64,000 nucleotides of DNA from CALMEC01 sp964531025 (GTDB taxonomy: Bacteria > Actinomycetota > Thermoleophilia > Miltoncostaeales > Miltoncostaeaceae), in contig CAZHDY010000001.1 in assembly GCA_964531025.1 (NCBI GenBank), positions 1,364,001 to 1,428,000 on the forward strand, given 5' to 3'. Positions within the stretch are counted from its first letter, which is position 1. The number at the start of each line of letters is the position of its first letter. This document shows positions 25,734-34,618 of this stretch, piece after piece. A program made the position numbers and the translations under genes. The notes under the pieces were generated by a model, which did no database searches, had not been told where the DNA came from, and was given only the letters and a program-made list of their open reading frames with translations.

Positions 25734-26261
25734 TTATCCGATGAGCCTGCTGTCCGGATTCACGAACACGGCCTTGCAGTTCAGGTTCCTGGCGATCTCG
25801 GCCACAGCCCGCAGGCCCTCTGGCTCGCTGAACGAGGTGAACTCCATCATGAGGCGCCCGTCGTTGCGGTCACACTTCAGCCTCACGTCCTTCCCCGGCC
25901 TTCGTTCCGCCGGAGGCGGTGTGGGACTGATCCAGAGCCCGCCCTCCCCGTACATCCGATATGCCGGAGGTCCCTTCTCCTGGATCCGGTCGCTGATCTC
26001 GGCTTCCGTCAGGAAGAGGTCGGGCACGGGCCGGGAGAAGTCCCACTCAAAGGTCACGTAGCACCGGTCCTCTTCGGTGAACCACTCGCCCTTCCACGTG
26101 GAACAGCTCACATCCCAGGTGAGGTCGGGAAACTCGTCGTCCAGCCAGTCCGTGACCTTCCCGGTCGTCAACGGCCCGCTGCCGCAACCCACCAGTCCGA
26201 TCGTCAGCGCCGCCGCGACCAGACCGGCGACCATCGGATGGCGGGGCGAACCACTTCGCAC
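25734..26261 (-). CDS. Putative lipoprotein
   Basis: A 175-residue protein. Starting at GTG 26261, six bases after rmlB, it has a signal peptide (VRSGSPRHPMVAGLVAAALT) ending in lipobox LVGC with Cys at about residue 26. The mature part resembles small actinobacterial lipoproteins with a DUF4333-like look: LTTGKVTDWLDDEFPDLTWDV, then paired cysteines (SCSTWKGE, EDRCYVTFEW, LKCDRND, LNCKAVF). ATG 26234 is a less likely start since it would shorten the basic n-region. Function unknown. It probably shares the rml transcript. Confidence 0.7.
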   Translation of the reverse strand: MRSGSPRHPMVAGLVAAALTIGLVGCGSGPLTTGKVTDWLDDEFPDLTWDVSCSTWKGEWFTEEDRCYVTFEWDFSRPVPDLFLTEAEISDRIQEKGPPAYRMYGEGGLWISPTPPPAERRPGKDVRLKCDRNDGRLMMEFTSFSEPEGLRAVAEIARNLNCKAVFVNPDSRLIG

Positions 26262-26266
26262 CCGAC

Positions 26267-27262
26267 TCAGCGTCCCAGTCGGGCGTAGGTCTCCTCGGCC
26301 GCGACCTTGGACGTCTCCCACCAGTCGCGGTTGTCCGCGTACCAGACGATCGTGTCGGCAAGACCCGCGCGCAGGTCGGAGTACCGGGGACACCAGTCCG
26401 TCTCGGCGCGCAGTTTGGACGAGTCGATGGCGTAGCGCATGTCGTGGCCGGGACGGTCGTTGACGTGCTCGAACCAGTCGGCCGGTTTATCCATCAGCTC
26501 GAGCAGGAGCGCGATGATCTCGCGGTTGTTGCGTTCGCCGTCGGCACCGATCAGGTAGGTCTCGCCGAGCTTTCCCTGTTCGATGATGGCCACCACGGCG
26601 TCGTTGTGGTCGTCGACGTGGATCCAGTCGCGGACGTTCTCGCCGGCCCCGTAGAGCTTGGGCTTGACACCGGTGAGGATGCCGGTGATCTGGCGCGGGA
26701 TGAACTTCTCGACGTGCTGTCGCGGGCCGTAGTTGTTGCTGCAGTTGGACAGCGTCGCCTGGATGCCGAAGGACCGGATCCACGCGCGCACCAGCAGGTC
26801 GGCGGATCCCTTGGACGCCGAGTACGGACTGGACGGGTTCACCGGAGTGGACTCGGTGAAGCGGTTCGGATCGTCCAGCTCGAGGTCGCCGTAGACCTCG
26901 TCCGTGGAGATGTGGTGGAGCCGCTTCCCGTGACGGCGGACCGCCTCGAGGATGCGGTAGGTGCCCACGATGTTCGACTCGATGAACGGCCACGGGTTGT
27001 CCAGCGAGTTGTCGTTGTGCGACTCGGCCGCGAAGTGCACCACGACGTCGTGTTCCGCGATCAGCGGGTCGATGAGCGCCTCGTCCGCGATGGATCCCTC
27101 CACGAACCGGATGCGGTCGGCGGCGGGTTCGAGCGACCGGCGGTTACCCGCATACGTGAGCGCGTCGATCACCGTCATGTCCCAGTCGGGCCGGGTCTCC
27201 AGCGTGCGCAGAACGAAGTTGGAGCCGATGAAGCCGGCACCCCCGGTTACGAGAACCTTCAC
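26267..27262 (-). CDS. rmlB: dTDP-glucose 4,6-dehydratase
   Basis: A 331-residue extended SDR: NAD-binding GGAGFIGSNFV at residues 7-17, catalytic HISTDEVYGDL with T/D/E, and PYSASKGSADLLVRA with the Tyr-Lys pair, followed by SNNYGPRQHVEKFIP, which is typical of RmlB. It catalyses the second step of dTDP-L-rhamnose synthesis. Start GTG 27262 follows a GAGGGGG ribosome site. Last rml gene of the operon, 10 bases after rmlD. Confidence 0.97.
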   Translation of the reverse strand: MKVLVTGGAGFIGSNFVLRTLETRPDWDMTVIDALTYAGNRRSLEPAADRIRFVEGSIADEALIDPLIAEHDVVVHFAAESHNDNSLDNPWPFIESNIVGTYRILEAVRRHGKRLHHISTDEVYGDLELDDPNRFTESTPVNPSSPYSASKGSADLLVRAWIRSFGIQATLSNCSNNYGPRQHVEKFIPRQITGILTGVKPKLYGAGENVRDWIHVDDHNDAVVAIIEQGKLGETYLIGADGERNNREIIALLLELMDKPADWFEHVNDRPGHDMRYAIDSSKLRAETDWCPRYSDLRAGLADTIVWYADNRDWWETSKVAAEETYARLGR

Positions 27263-27272
27263 CGCATCCCCC

Positions 27273-28109
27273 TCATGTCGTCGGATTCTCCGCCAGGTAG
27301 TCGGCGAGCGCCTCACGCCAGTCGCGCAAGCGGGGCGCACCGTCCTTCGTGACGCGCAGGATGGACACCGCCGGCCGCGGAGCCGGGCGGCCGAACTCCG
27401 CCGTGGTCACGTCCTGAACGGTGCAGTCGATCCCGTCGAGGCGGAAGATCTCGCGCGCGAAGTCGGCCCAGGTCACCCGACCGCCGCCGGCCGTGTGGTA
27501 GACGCCCGCGGGCTGATGCAGAAGCTCGGCGAGGGCCGGGGCCAGATCCCGCGTCCACGTGGGCGAGCCCACCTGGTCGGCGACCACGGTCACGGTGTCG
27601 CGATCGGATCCCAGACGTCGCATGGTGTCGACGAAGTTGTTGCCGTTCGCGCCGTAGAGCCACGCCGTCCGGGCGATGCGCACGCCGTCCGGGTGCTCCG
27701 CGATCGCGGCCGCCTCACCGGCCTGCTTCGTCCGGCCGTAGGCCCCGATCGGACCGACGGGGTCGTCCTCGGCGTAGCCCCCCACCTGGGTACCGGCGAA
27801 CACGTAGTCGGTCGACACACACACGACCGGCACGTCGATGCGCGCCGCCGCAGCCGCCACGTTGCGGCTGCCGTCGGCGTTCACGGCGTACGCGCTGTCC
27901 TCGTTCTCCTCGGCGGCATCGACGTTCGTCCACGCGGCGAGGTGGATGACGGCGTCAGGCCGCACATCGGCGATGCAGCTTCCGATGGCCTCAGGATCCG
28001 TGATGTCGACCTCGAGGTCCACGGGCACGACGTCGTCACCGCGACCACGAAGGAACGCGGTCATGTCATGGCCCAGCATGCCGGCGGCACCGGTGACGAG
28101 AACCCTCAT
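27273..28109 (-). CDS. rmlD: dTDP-4-dehydrorhamnose reductase
   Basis: A 278-residue SDR that performs the last reduction to dTDP-L-rhamnose with NADPH. It has GAAGMLGHDMTAFL at the N-terminus, LEVDITDPEAI, HLAAWTNVDAAEE, STDYVFAG, and PIGAYGRTKQAGE carrying the Tyr-Lys pair. ARTAWLYG and GVYHTAGGG complete the family pattern. Start ATG 28109 overlaps the rmlC stop by four bases. Confidence 0.96.
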   Translation of the reverse strand: MRVLVTGAAGMLGHDMTAFLRGRGDDVVPVDLEVDITDPEAIGSCIADVRPDAVIHLAAWTNVDAAEENEDSAYAVNADGSRNVAAAAARIDVPVVCVSTDYVFAGTQVGGYAEDDPVGPIGAYGRTKQAGEAAAIAEHPDGVRIARTAWLYGANGNNFVDTMRRLGSDRDTVTVVADQVGSPTWTRDLAPALAELLHQPAGVYHTAGGGRVTWADFAREIFRLDGIDCTVQDVTTAEFGRPAPRPAVSILRVTKDGAPRLRDWREALADYLAENPTT

Positions 28110-28663
28110 GCCCCGTACTCGAAGGGGAGGTCATCGGCCACGTCGCGGAGGTTCGGTGCCGCCTGATCACGGGCCGACAGGAGAATGTCGACGTCCGGCC
28201 ATACGATGCCGACGTCCGGGTCATTCACCGAGATCTCGCGTTCGAGCTCGGGGTCGTAGTAGCCCGAACACTTGTAGGCGACGTCGGCGATCTCGCTGAC
28301 CACGCAGTAGCCGTGGGCGAAGCCGACCGGCACGTAGACCATGCGGCCGCTCACGTCGTCCAGCTCGATGGCCTCCCACTGACCGTAGGTCGGGGACCCC
28401 CGGCGGATGTCGACGACGACGTCCACCACGTGTCCGCGCACGCAGCGCACGAGCTTCGCCTGTCCGGGCGGCAGCGCGAAGTGCATGCCGCGCAGGACAC
28501 CGCGGCCCGAGCGGGCGTGGTTGTCCTGAACCCAGTGCTCATCGACGCCGAGCTCGCGCAGGGTGTCCTCGCGATAGCTCTCGAGGAAGAAACCACGATC
28601 GTCGCCGTGAACCGTCGGCTCGACGATCACGAGCCCCGGAAGACGCGCCTCGACCCGCTTCAT
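28106..28663 (-). CDS. rmlC: dTDP-4-dehydrorhamnose 3,5-epimerase
   Basis: A 185-residue cupin. It has DDRGFFLESYREDTLRELG near residue 20, QDNHARSGRGVLRGMHF with the catalytic His at about 64, QAKLVRCVRGHVVDVVVDIR, and YVPVGFAHGYCVVSE with the catalytic Tyr pattern. It inverts C3 and C5 of the 4-keto sugar made by RmlB. ATG 28663 overlaps the rmlA stop by four bases. Confidence 0.96.
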   Translation of the reverse strand: MKRVEARLPGLVIVEPTVHGDDRGFFLESYREDTLRELGVDEHWVQDNHARSGRGVLRGMHFALPPGQAKLVRCVRGHVVDVVVDIRRGSPTYGQWEAIELDDVSGRMVYVPVGFAHGYCVVSEIADVAYKCSGYYDPELEREISVNDPDVGIVWPDVDILLSARDQAAPNLRDVADDLPFEYGA

Positions 28664-29736
28664 ACAAGCCCGATGGTCGAGGAGTCGCCGAGCACGAAGC
28701 GGTAGGCGCGCGGCTTCTCGTCCGTACGACAGATCGTTACCCCGCGACCGATGAGGCTGCTCTCGACGCGGGCGTCCAGATCACGGACCGTCGACCCCTC
28801 CAGGATGATGGAGTGCTCGATCTCGGCCTTCGCGACCGTGCAGTCGTGCGAGACGGCACTGTAGGGACCGATGTAGGCGTCCTCGATCACCGTGCCCGCT
28901 CCGATCACCGCCGGTCCACGGACCGTGGAGCGCACCAGTCGTGCGCCCTCTTCGATGACGACGCGCCCCTCGACGATGGAGTCGTCGTCCACGTCTCCGT
29001 CGATGCGCGTCTCCTGGACGTCGAGGATGAGACGGTTGGCCTCGAGCATGTCGCCCACCTGCCCGGTGTCCTTCCACCAGCCGGTCACCTCATGCGGGTC
29101 CACGCGCAGGCCGCGATCGACCATGTGCTGGATCGCGTCGGTGATCTCCAGCTCGTTGCGCCACGAGGGCTCGATCGCCTTCGCCGAATCCAGGATCGCC
29201 GAGGTGAACATGTAGACGCCGACGAGCGCCAGGTTGCTGACCGGCTCCTTCGGCTTCTCCACCAGGCGCAGCACCCGGCCGTCGCCGTCCAGCTGGGCGA
29301 CGCCGTAGTGCTCGGGTTCGTCCACGGGGGTGACGAGGATCATGGCGTCCGGGCTGTTGGCGCGGAACTCGTCCACGAGGGCCGAGATGCCGTCGCGCAG
29401 CAGGTTGTCGCCCAGGTACATGACGAACGACGAGTCACCCAGGAACTCCTCGGCGGTGAGCACCGCGTGCGCAAGCCCCAGGGGGGCCGACTGCGGGATG
29501 ATCGTGATGTCGAGCCCGAGGGCCGAGCCGTCACCGACGGCCGCCTCGATCTCGGCGCGTGTGTCGCCGACGATGATGCCCACCTCGCGGATGCCCGCGT
29601 CGCGCAGCGCCTCAAGGCCGTAGAAGAGCACCGGCTTGTTGGCGACGGGGACGAGTTGCTTCGCGCTGGTATGAGTGATCGGCCGAAGGCGCGTGCCCGC
29701 CCCTCCGGAGAGCACAAGACCTTTCAATTTCTCCAT
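28660..29736 (-). CDS. rmlA: Glucose-1-phosphate thymidylyltransferase, long form
   Basis: A 358-residue nucleotidyltransferase that starts the rhamnose pathway by making dTDP-glucose. The signature is LSGGAGTRLRPITHTSAKQL at residues 8-27. VMYLGDNLLRDG and VGVYMFTSAI follow. A left-handed beta-helix tail (residues about 245-345) marks the long form found with actinobacterial secondary-metabolite and wall-sugar clusters. Start ATG 29736 has no strong ribosome site. It is the first gene of rmlA-C-D-B. Rhamnose probably goes to wall polysaccharide made by other genes. Confidence 0.95.
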   Translation of the reverse strand: MEKLKGLVLSGGAGTRLRPITHTSAKQLVPVANKPVLFYGLEALRDAGIREVGIIVGDTRAEIEAAVGDGSALGLDITIIPQSAPLGLAHAVLTAEEFLGDSSFVMYLGDNLLRDGISALVDEFRANSPDAMILVTPVDEPEHYGVAQLDGDGRVLRLVEKPKEPVSNLALVGVYMFTSAILDSAKAIEPSWRNELEITDAIQHMVDRGLRVDPHEVTGWWKDTGQVGDMLEANRLILDVQETRIDGDVDDDSIVEGRVVIEEGARLVRSTVRGPAVIGAGTVIEDAYIGPYSAVSHDCTVAKAEIEHSIILEGSTVRDLDARVESSLIGRGVTICRTDEKPRAYRFVLGDSSTIGLV

Positions 29737-29950
29737 ATGGGGAGACAGCCTAGCGGGCCTACGGCGAAACGACATGACACGGACGGGGACACTCCTCCGG
29801 TTCCTCGCCGCGCGCCGACGTGCCTGCCCGGTTACGATCGGAGCTGGCCGTGGTCGACTGACCGCCCGTGACGCACAATCGTTACCCGCTCTCCACCGAC
29901 CGGCGACGATCCGCCCCGCGGACCGACGCCCTGGAGGTTCCGCCCACCTG

Positions 29951-30727
29951 ATGAAGATCTGTTACCTCGATCTCGACGAGACGCTCCTCGGGCAGGGCGG
30001 CGGGATCCTGCGCGACGGTGACGGCGTCTTCACGGACGCCTCCATCCGGGTGTTCGAGGCCCTGCACCACGCCGGGGCGCAGTCGGTACTGGTGAGCGGA
30101 CGCCGCCTTCCGGAGCTCGCGGCCATCGCCCGGATGCTGGGCGCGGACGGGGCACTCGGCGAGCTCGGCGCCTGCGACGCCGGCTACCCGTGCGAACCGG
30201 GCCAGACGGTTCACGAGGCCATCACGGCCACGGGGATCGTGGACACCCTGCTCTCATGGGCAGACGGACGACTCGAACCCTACGAGCCGTGGTGCAACGG
30301 GCGCTTCGGCAGCCACCTGCTGATCGGCACCGTGGGCGACGAGGCCGCCGACCTGGTGGAGACGCTGTCGCGCGGGACGCTGCGCCTCATCGACAACGGC
30401 GTCGCCACCGCCGACGGCCGCCGCACCTTCCACCTCCTGCCGGCGCAGGCGGGAAAGGGACCCGCGGTGGCGCTCGACATCACACGACGCGGCGCGCGAC
30501 CCGAGGACTGCCTCGCCGTCGGTGACAGCCGCGCGGATCTGGAGCTCGCGGACGTGGTGGGGCTCATGGCCATCGTCCAGAACGGGGTGGAAGACGATCC
30601 CGGCCTGGTGGACGAGGCACCGTGGATCACCGCGGGGTCCTACGGTGCCGGCGTGCTGGAGGCCGTCGAGCGCTGGCTGGCTGACGACCCCGCCCTGGAC
30701 CGAATCCGCCGGAGCTTCGCCTCGTAG
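29951..30727 (+). CDS. HAD-superfamily phosphatase (Cof/IIB type)
   Basis: A 258-residue hydrolase. LDLDETLLGQGGG (residues 5-17) holds the nucleophile and acid aspartates, VLVSGRRLPEL is motif II, and K168-like PAQAGKGPAVALDI with DCLAVGDSRADLELAD gives motifs III and IV. The small cap between them matches the IIB class, including sucrose- or mannosyl-phosphoglycerate phosphatases. GGAGG lies 13 bases before ATG 29951. Substrate unknown. Confidence 0.85.
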   Translation: MKICYLDLDETLLGQGGGILRDGDGVFTDASIRVFEALHHAGAQSVLVSGRRLPELAAIARMLGADGALGELGACDAGYPCEPGQTVHEAITATGIVDTLLSWADGRLEPYEPWCNGRFGSHLLIGTVGDEAADLVETLSRGTLRLIDNGVATADGRRTFHLLPAQAGKGPAVALDITRRGARPEDCLAVGDSRADLELADVVGLMAIVQNGVEDDPGLVDEAPWITAGSYGAGVLEAVERWLADDPALDRIRRSFAS

Positions 30728-30834
30728 CGTCCCGTCGCGGGGCCCCAGACGAACGACGGGGTGGGTGGTGCCTGGCACCAGAATCCCGTTGGCGGCGGCC
30801 GAAGTCCCGCAGCCCGTCCTCCCGCAGCCCGTCC

Positions 30835-31965
30835 CTAGGCCGCGAAGCGCAGACCGGCCACCATCGCGGCCGTCCGGGCCAGGTCCCGCTCGGTCTCGGC
30901 AACCCAGTCGGCCGACGGGTCGCCGGAACCAATCGTGAGGGCGGCAGCGAATCCCGCCTCGCGCGTCTGCCGAGGACCGAGAGCGACCTGCCCGCACAGG
31001 CACACCGTCGGAACACCGTGTCCCGCCGCACGCCGGGCGAGCGCCACAGCCGCCTTGCCATCCAGCGATTGCGTGTCGAGTCGCCCCTCGCCGGTGATGC
31101 AGAGGTCGGCACCGTCGAGGGCGGCATCGATGCCGACGACGTCGAGGACCAGATCCGCACCGGAGGTGATCGTCGCACCGAAGAGCGCGACCATCGTGCC
31201 CGCCACGCCACCGGCCGCCCCCGCGCCGGGGAGATCACGCACGTCGCGATGACCGCCGGTCACGAACAGGTCGGCCAGATTACGCAGACCGGCGTCCAGC
31301 TCGTCCACCTCCTCGGGGGTCGCCCCCTTCTGCGGACCGAACACGGCCGCTGCGCCGTCCGGCCCGATCAGCGGGTTGGTGACGTCCCCGGCGATGACGA
31401 TCCCGACGTCGGCCAGACGGCGGTCGACGTGCGCCAGGTCGAGATGCGCGACCCGCACGAGGTCGGCGCCGGTGCCCGCCAGCTCGCGCCCGTCACCGTC
31501 CAGGATGCGGCCGCCGAGCGCGCGGACGATCCCAAGACCGCCGTCTGTGGTGGCGCTCCCGCCGAGGGTCAGGATGAGGCGCGCCGGATTGAAGTCGAGT
31601 GCCGCCCGGATCAGCGCACCGGTGCCGAACGTGCTCGCGGCCATCACGTCGCGCTCATCGTCCGCCAGGCGCTCGTACCCGGATGCGGCGGCCAGCTCGA
31701 CCACGGCGGTCGGCGTCTCACCCCGCAGGAGACCGATGGCCGTGGACACCGGGCGCCCGAGCGGATCGGACACCTCGAACGACCGGACCTGGCCGTCACC
31801 CGCCACGAGGGCGTCGCGCGTCCCCTCACCACCGTCGGCGATCGGCACCACCGTGATGTCGAGATCGTGTCCGGAGGCACGGAGTCCGGTGGCGATCGCG
31901 TGCGCTGCGGCGGATGCCGATACGGCCCCTTTGAAGGGTGCCGGCGCCACCACGACCCGGGTCAC
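30835..31965 (-). CDS. glxK: Glycerate kinase (type 1)
   Basis: A 376-residue kinase of the GarK/GlxK family making 2- or 3-phosphoglycerate. PAPFKGAVSASAAAHAIATG at the N-terminus, VPIADGGEGTRDAL, TLGGSATTDGGLGIVRALGG near residue 135, and ITGEGRLDTQSLDGKA near 290 are all signature blocks. GTG 31965 overlaps the SDR stop by four bases. It is the last gene of a four-gene run led by the response regulator. Confidence 0.93.
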   Translation of the reverse strand: MTRVVVAPAPFKGAVSASAAAHAIATGLRASGHDLDITVVPIADGGEGTRDALVAGDGQVRSFEVSDPLGRPVSTAIGLLRGETPTAVVELAAASGYERLADDERDVMAASTFGTGALIRAALDFNPARLILTLGGSATTDGGLGIVRALGGRILDGDGRELAGTGADLVRVAHLDLAHVDRRLADVGIVIAGDVTNPLIGPDGAAAVFGPQKGATPEEVDELDAGLRNLADLFVTGGHRDVRDLPGAGAAGGVAGTMVALFGATITSGADLVLDVVGIDAALDGADLCITGEGRLDTQSLDGKAAVALARRAAGHGVPTVCLCGQVALGPRQTREAGFAAALTIGSGDPSADWVAETERDLARTAAMVAGLRFAA

Positions 31966-32792
31966 GTCCCGATCGTCCCGTCGACCCCGAGGAAGTCGAG
32001 CATCTCGTCGTCCGTGAGCCCCGCCAGATGGACCGAGTCCTCACCGATGAGGGTCGTGGCGGGCGGATCCGCCATCCCGAGCAGCCCGGTGATCTGATCG
32101 GCGACCTCGTCCGCGGGAAGGTCGACCCATTCCCGCCAGCGACGCAGGCCGCCGACGGTCTGGGCCGTCATGCCCGCCCAGGGGCCGTCGTCGACGCTCA
32201 TGGCGGGCGAGCGCACCGCCGAGGTCGAGAAGCCGGTCGCCACCATGCCGGGCTCGACCCGGATGACCTCCACACCGTAGGGGCGCACCTCGACGCGCAG
32301 CGTGTCGGCCATCGCGTCGAATGCCGCCTTGCTGGCCCGGTAGCCGCCCACCAGCGGTGTGCAGAGATGTGTCCCCACCGACGACACGATGAGGATGCGG
32401 CCCCGCCCGGCCTCGCGCATGCCGGGAAGAACGGCCTGGGTCACCGCCAGCGCACCGAACACGTTGGTCTCGAACTGGGTCCGGAGGGCATCCATCTCGA
32501 GGCCCTCCACCGGACCGAGATAGGCATAGCCGGCATTGCTCACGAGGGCGTCCAGCGCTCCGCCCGCGATCTCCTCGGCCGTGGCCACGGCGTGGCGCAC
32601 GGTCTCGTGATCGGTGACGTCGAGCCGGACCACCGTGATGCGGGGATCGCCCCCGTAGTCGACCCGGGACGGGTCGCGTGCCCCCGCGACGACCCGCCAG
32701 CCCTCCGCGGCCAACGATCGGGCGATCGACATCCCGAGCCCCCGGCTGGCACCGGTGACCAGCGCACATCTCTCGTCAGATTGACGTGTCAT
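31962..32792 (-). CDS. Short-chain dehydrogenase/reductase
   Basis: A 276-residue classical SDR: TGASRGLGMSIARSL (cofactor site), LDVTDHE, SNAGYAYLGP, VSSVGTHLCTPLVGGYRASK (Ser-Tyr-Lys triad) and PGMVATGFS. The Arg at the end of the first loop (GARDPSR) suggests NADP(H) use. Substrate unknown. ATG 32792 overlaps the kinase-sensor gene stop, and its own stop overlaps glxK. Confidence 0.88.
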   Translation of the reverse strand: MTRQSDERCALVTGASRGLGMSIARSLAAEGWRVVAGARDPSRVDYGGDPRITVVRLDVTDHETVRHAVATAEEIAGGALDALVSNAGYAYLGPVEGLEMDALRTQFETNVFGALAVTQAVLPGMREAGRGRILIVSSVGTHLCTPLVGGYRASKAAFDAMADTLRVEVRPYGVEVIRVEPGMVATGFSTSAVRSPAMSVDDGPWAGMTAQTVGGLRRWREWVDLPADEVADQITGLLGMADPPATTLIGEDSVHLAGLTDDEMLDFLGVDGTIGT

Positions 32793-34618
32793 TCCCTTGG
32801 TTCCCCCTGGACCTGGTGCGGCGACGACGCCCGGACACGCGGCAGCCGGACCGTGAAGACGCTACCGATGCCCGGCGCCGACCGCACCTCGATGCTGCCG
32901 TCGTGTGCCTCGGCGAGGCCGCGCGCGATGGACAGCCCCAGCCCCAGGCCGCCGCCCTGCCGGGATTCGTCGGCCTGGTAGTAGCGGTCGAAGATGAACT
33001 GCTGGGCCTCGATGGGGATACCGGAACCCGTGTCGCGGACCGTGAGGAACGCGTCGTCGTCGGAGTGCGACACGCCCACGGTCACCTTCCCTCCGGCCTC
33101 GGTGTTCTTGAGGGCGTTGTCCAGGAGGATGAGGAGGAGCTGTTCCAGACGGGCCGGGTCGGCATGGACCATCACCGGCTCGTCCGGATGGGAGGTGACG
33201 AGTTCGATGCCCTCGCGCTCGGCGAGAAGAGAGCGAGAGCCGGCGACCCCGTCCGCGAGCTCGCTCATGTCGACCATCTCGCGATCGAGCGGCAGGGCGC
33301 CGGCGTCGATCCGCGCGAGCTCCAGTTGCTCGGCGATCAGCCGCTCCAGCCGCTGCACCTCCACGTCGGTGAGCCGGAGGAACTCGGCGCGCCGTTCGGG
33401 CGAAAGGCTCTCGCTCTCCATCAGCTCAAGGAATCCCTTCACGGCGGTGAGCGGGGTCTTGAGCTCGTGCGAGACGTTCGCGATGAGATCCCGCCGTGCC
33501 CGGTCGAGTCCGCGCTCCTCGGTGACGTCGCGGAGGGTGATGACCGTGCCGGCCTCCTTCGAGAGGCGTATCGCCGAGAGGAGGACGTGGTGACCGCCAC
33601 GTAGCTCGGCCTCGGTCATCTGCGGTGCCCCGGGCATCTCGAGCGCCTCACCGACCACGGTGCGGACGGCGTCGGGCAGATCCTCCAGGCGGAGCTCCGA
33701 GACGTGCTCGGGCAGACGTAGCAGGGTGCGCGCCGAGTCGTTGGCGACGGTGACCTCGCCCTGGTCGCTCACGGCGATCACGCCCTCGACCAGCGCGCCC
33801 ACCAGGGCCCGTGCACGATCGCGGTCCGTGACGGTCTCGTCCACGAGCCCCTCCAGGCGCGATGCCATGCGGTTGATGCTCCCGGCGAGCGACGTCAGCT
33901 CACGCGGCGACGACTCGGCCGCCCGTGCCGACAGCTCACCGCGGGCGAGTTCGGCGGCCGTGCCGGCCAGTCGACGGATGCGTGAGCCGAAGAAGCGGGC
34001 GAGCGTGATCCCGATGAGGCTGGCGAGCCCGAGCACGACGGCGACGGCGATCATCACGCGTCGCTGCACCGTGACCAGGCGGGGCGGTATGCCGTCCATC
34101 GGACGCGCGATCTCGAGAACAGCTTTGATCTCCTGACCACGATCGTTATGGACGATCACAGCGTTGGCCGCCTGGAGCACGTCGTGGCCACCCACGTGCA
34201 CCCGCCGTGATGCCACCCGCACGATCTCGGGCTGAGGGCGACTCCAGTTCTCGGTGATCTGGATAGCCGGCGCGCTGAGCCCTGGCAGAAAGCCATGGGT
34301 CAGACTCTCACTCACGATCTGCTGCTGAAAAGGAAGGTAGAACGACGGCGGGACCAGTGTCAGACGCGCGTCGCCCTCGACCCGCTCGGCGAGGCCGTCC
34401 ACGGTCTCGTTGAACTGCCACGCCCTTTGACCCTGTTGGTGGAGTTCCGAAATCGTCTGCGTCTGGATCCGATCCGACTCGGTGTCACGAATCGACCGCT
34501 CGAGGGTGGGGAGCACGACGACGAGCACCGCAAGGCTGGCGAGCACCCCGACGGTGACGAACGCGACGACGAGCCAGGCCGACAGGCCGACCCGACGCCG
34601 ACGCGGGGTGGTGGTCAT
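32789..34618 (-). CDS. Sensor histidine kinase with HAMP and PAS domains
   Basis: A 609-residue membrane kinase. Helix 1 spans residues 15-38. An extracytoplasmic sensor follows (39-185), then helix 2 (187-210), HAMP to about 262, and PAS-like 270-370. The phospho-acceptor is H384 in NVSHELKTPLTAV. The ATP site reads LLILLDNALKNTEAGG, DTGSGIP and GGGLGLGLSIA. This is the PhoR/WalK architecture. Its ATG overlaps the response regulator stop by four bases. The signal is unknown. The downstream SDR and glycerate kinase share the transcript. Confidence 0.94.
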   Translation of the reverse strand: MTTTPRRRRVGLSAWLVVAFVTVGVLASLAVLVVVLPTLERSIRDTESDRIQTQTISELHQQGQRAWQFNETVDGLAERVEGDARLTLVPPSFYLPFQQQIVSESLTHGFLPGLSAPAIQITENWSRPQPEIVRVASRRVHVGGHDVLQAANAVIVHNDRGQEIKAVLEIARPMDGIPPRLVTVQRRVMIAVAVVLGLASLIGITLARFFGSRIRRLAGTAAELARGELSARAAESSPRELTSLAGSINRMASRLEGLVDETVTDRDRARALVGALVEGVIAVSDQGEVTVANDSARTLLRLPEHVSELRLEDLPDAVRTVVGEALEMPGAPQMTEAELRGGHHVLLSAIRLSKEAGTVITLRDVTEERGLDRARRDLIANVSHELKTPLTAVKGFLELMESESLSPERRAEFLRLTDVEVQRLERLIAEQLELARIDAGALPLDREMVDMSELADGVAGSRSLLAEREGIELVTSHPDEPVMVHADPARLEQLLLILLDNALKNTEAGGKVTVGVSHSDDDAFLTVRDTGSGIPIEAQQFIFDRYYQADESRQGGGLGLGLSIARGLAEAHDGSIEVRSAPGIGSVFTVRLPRVRASSPHQVQGEPRE

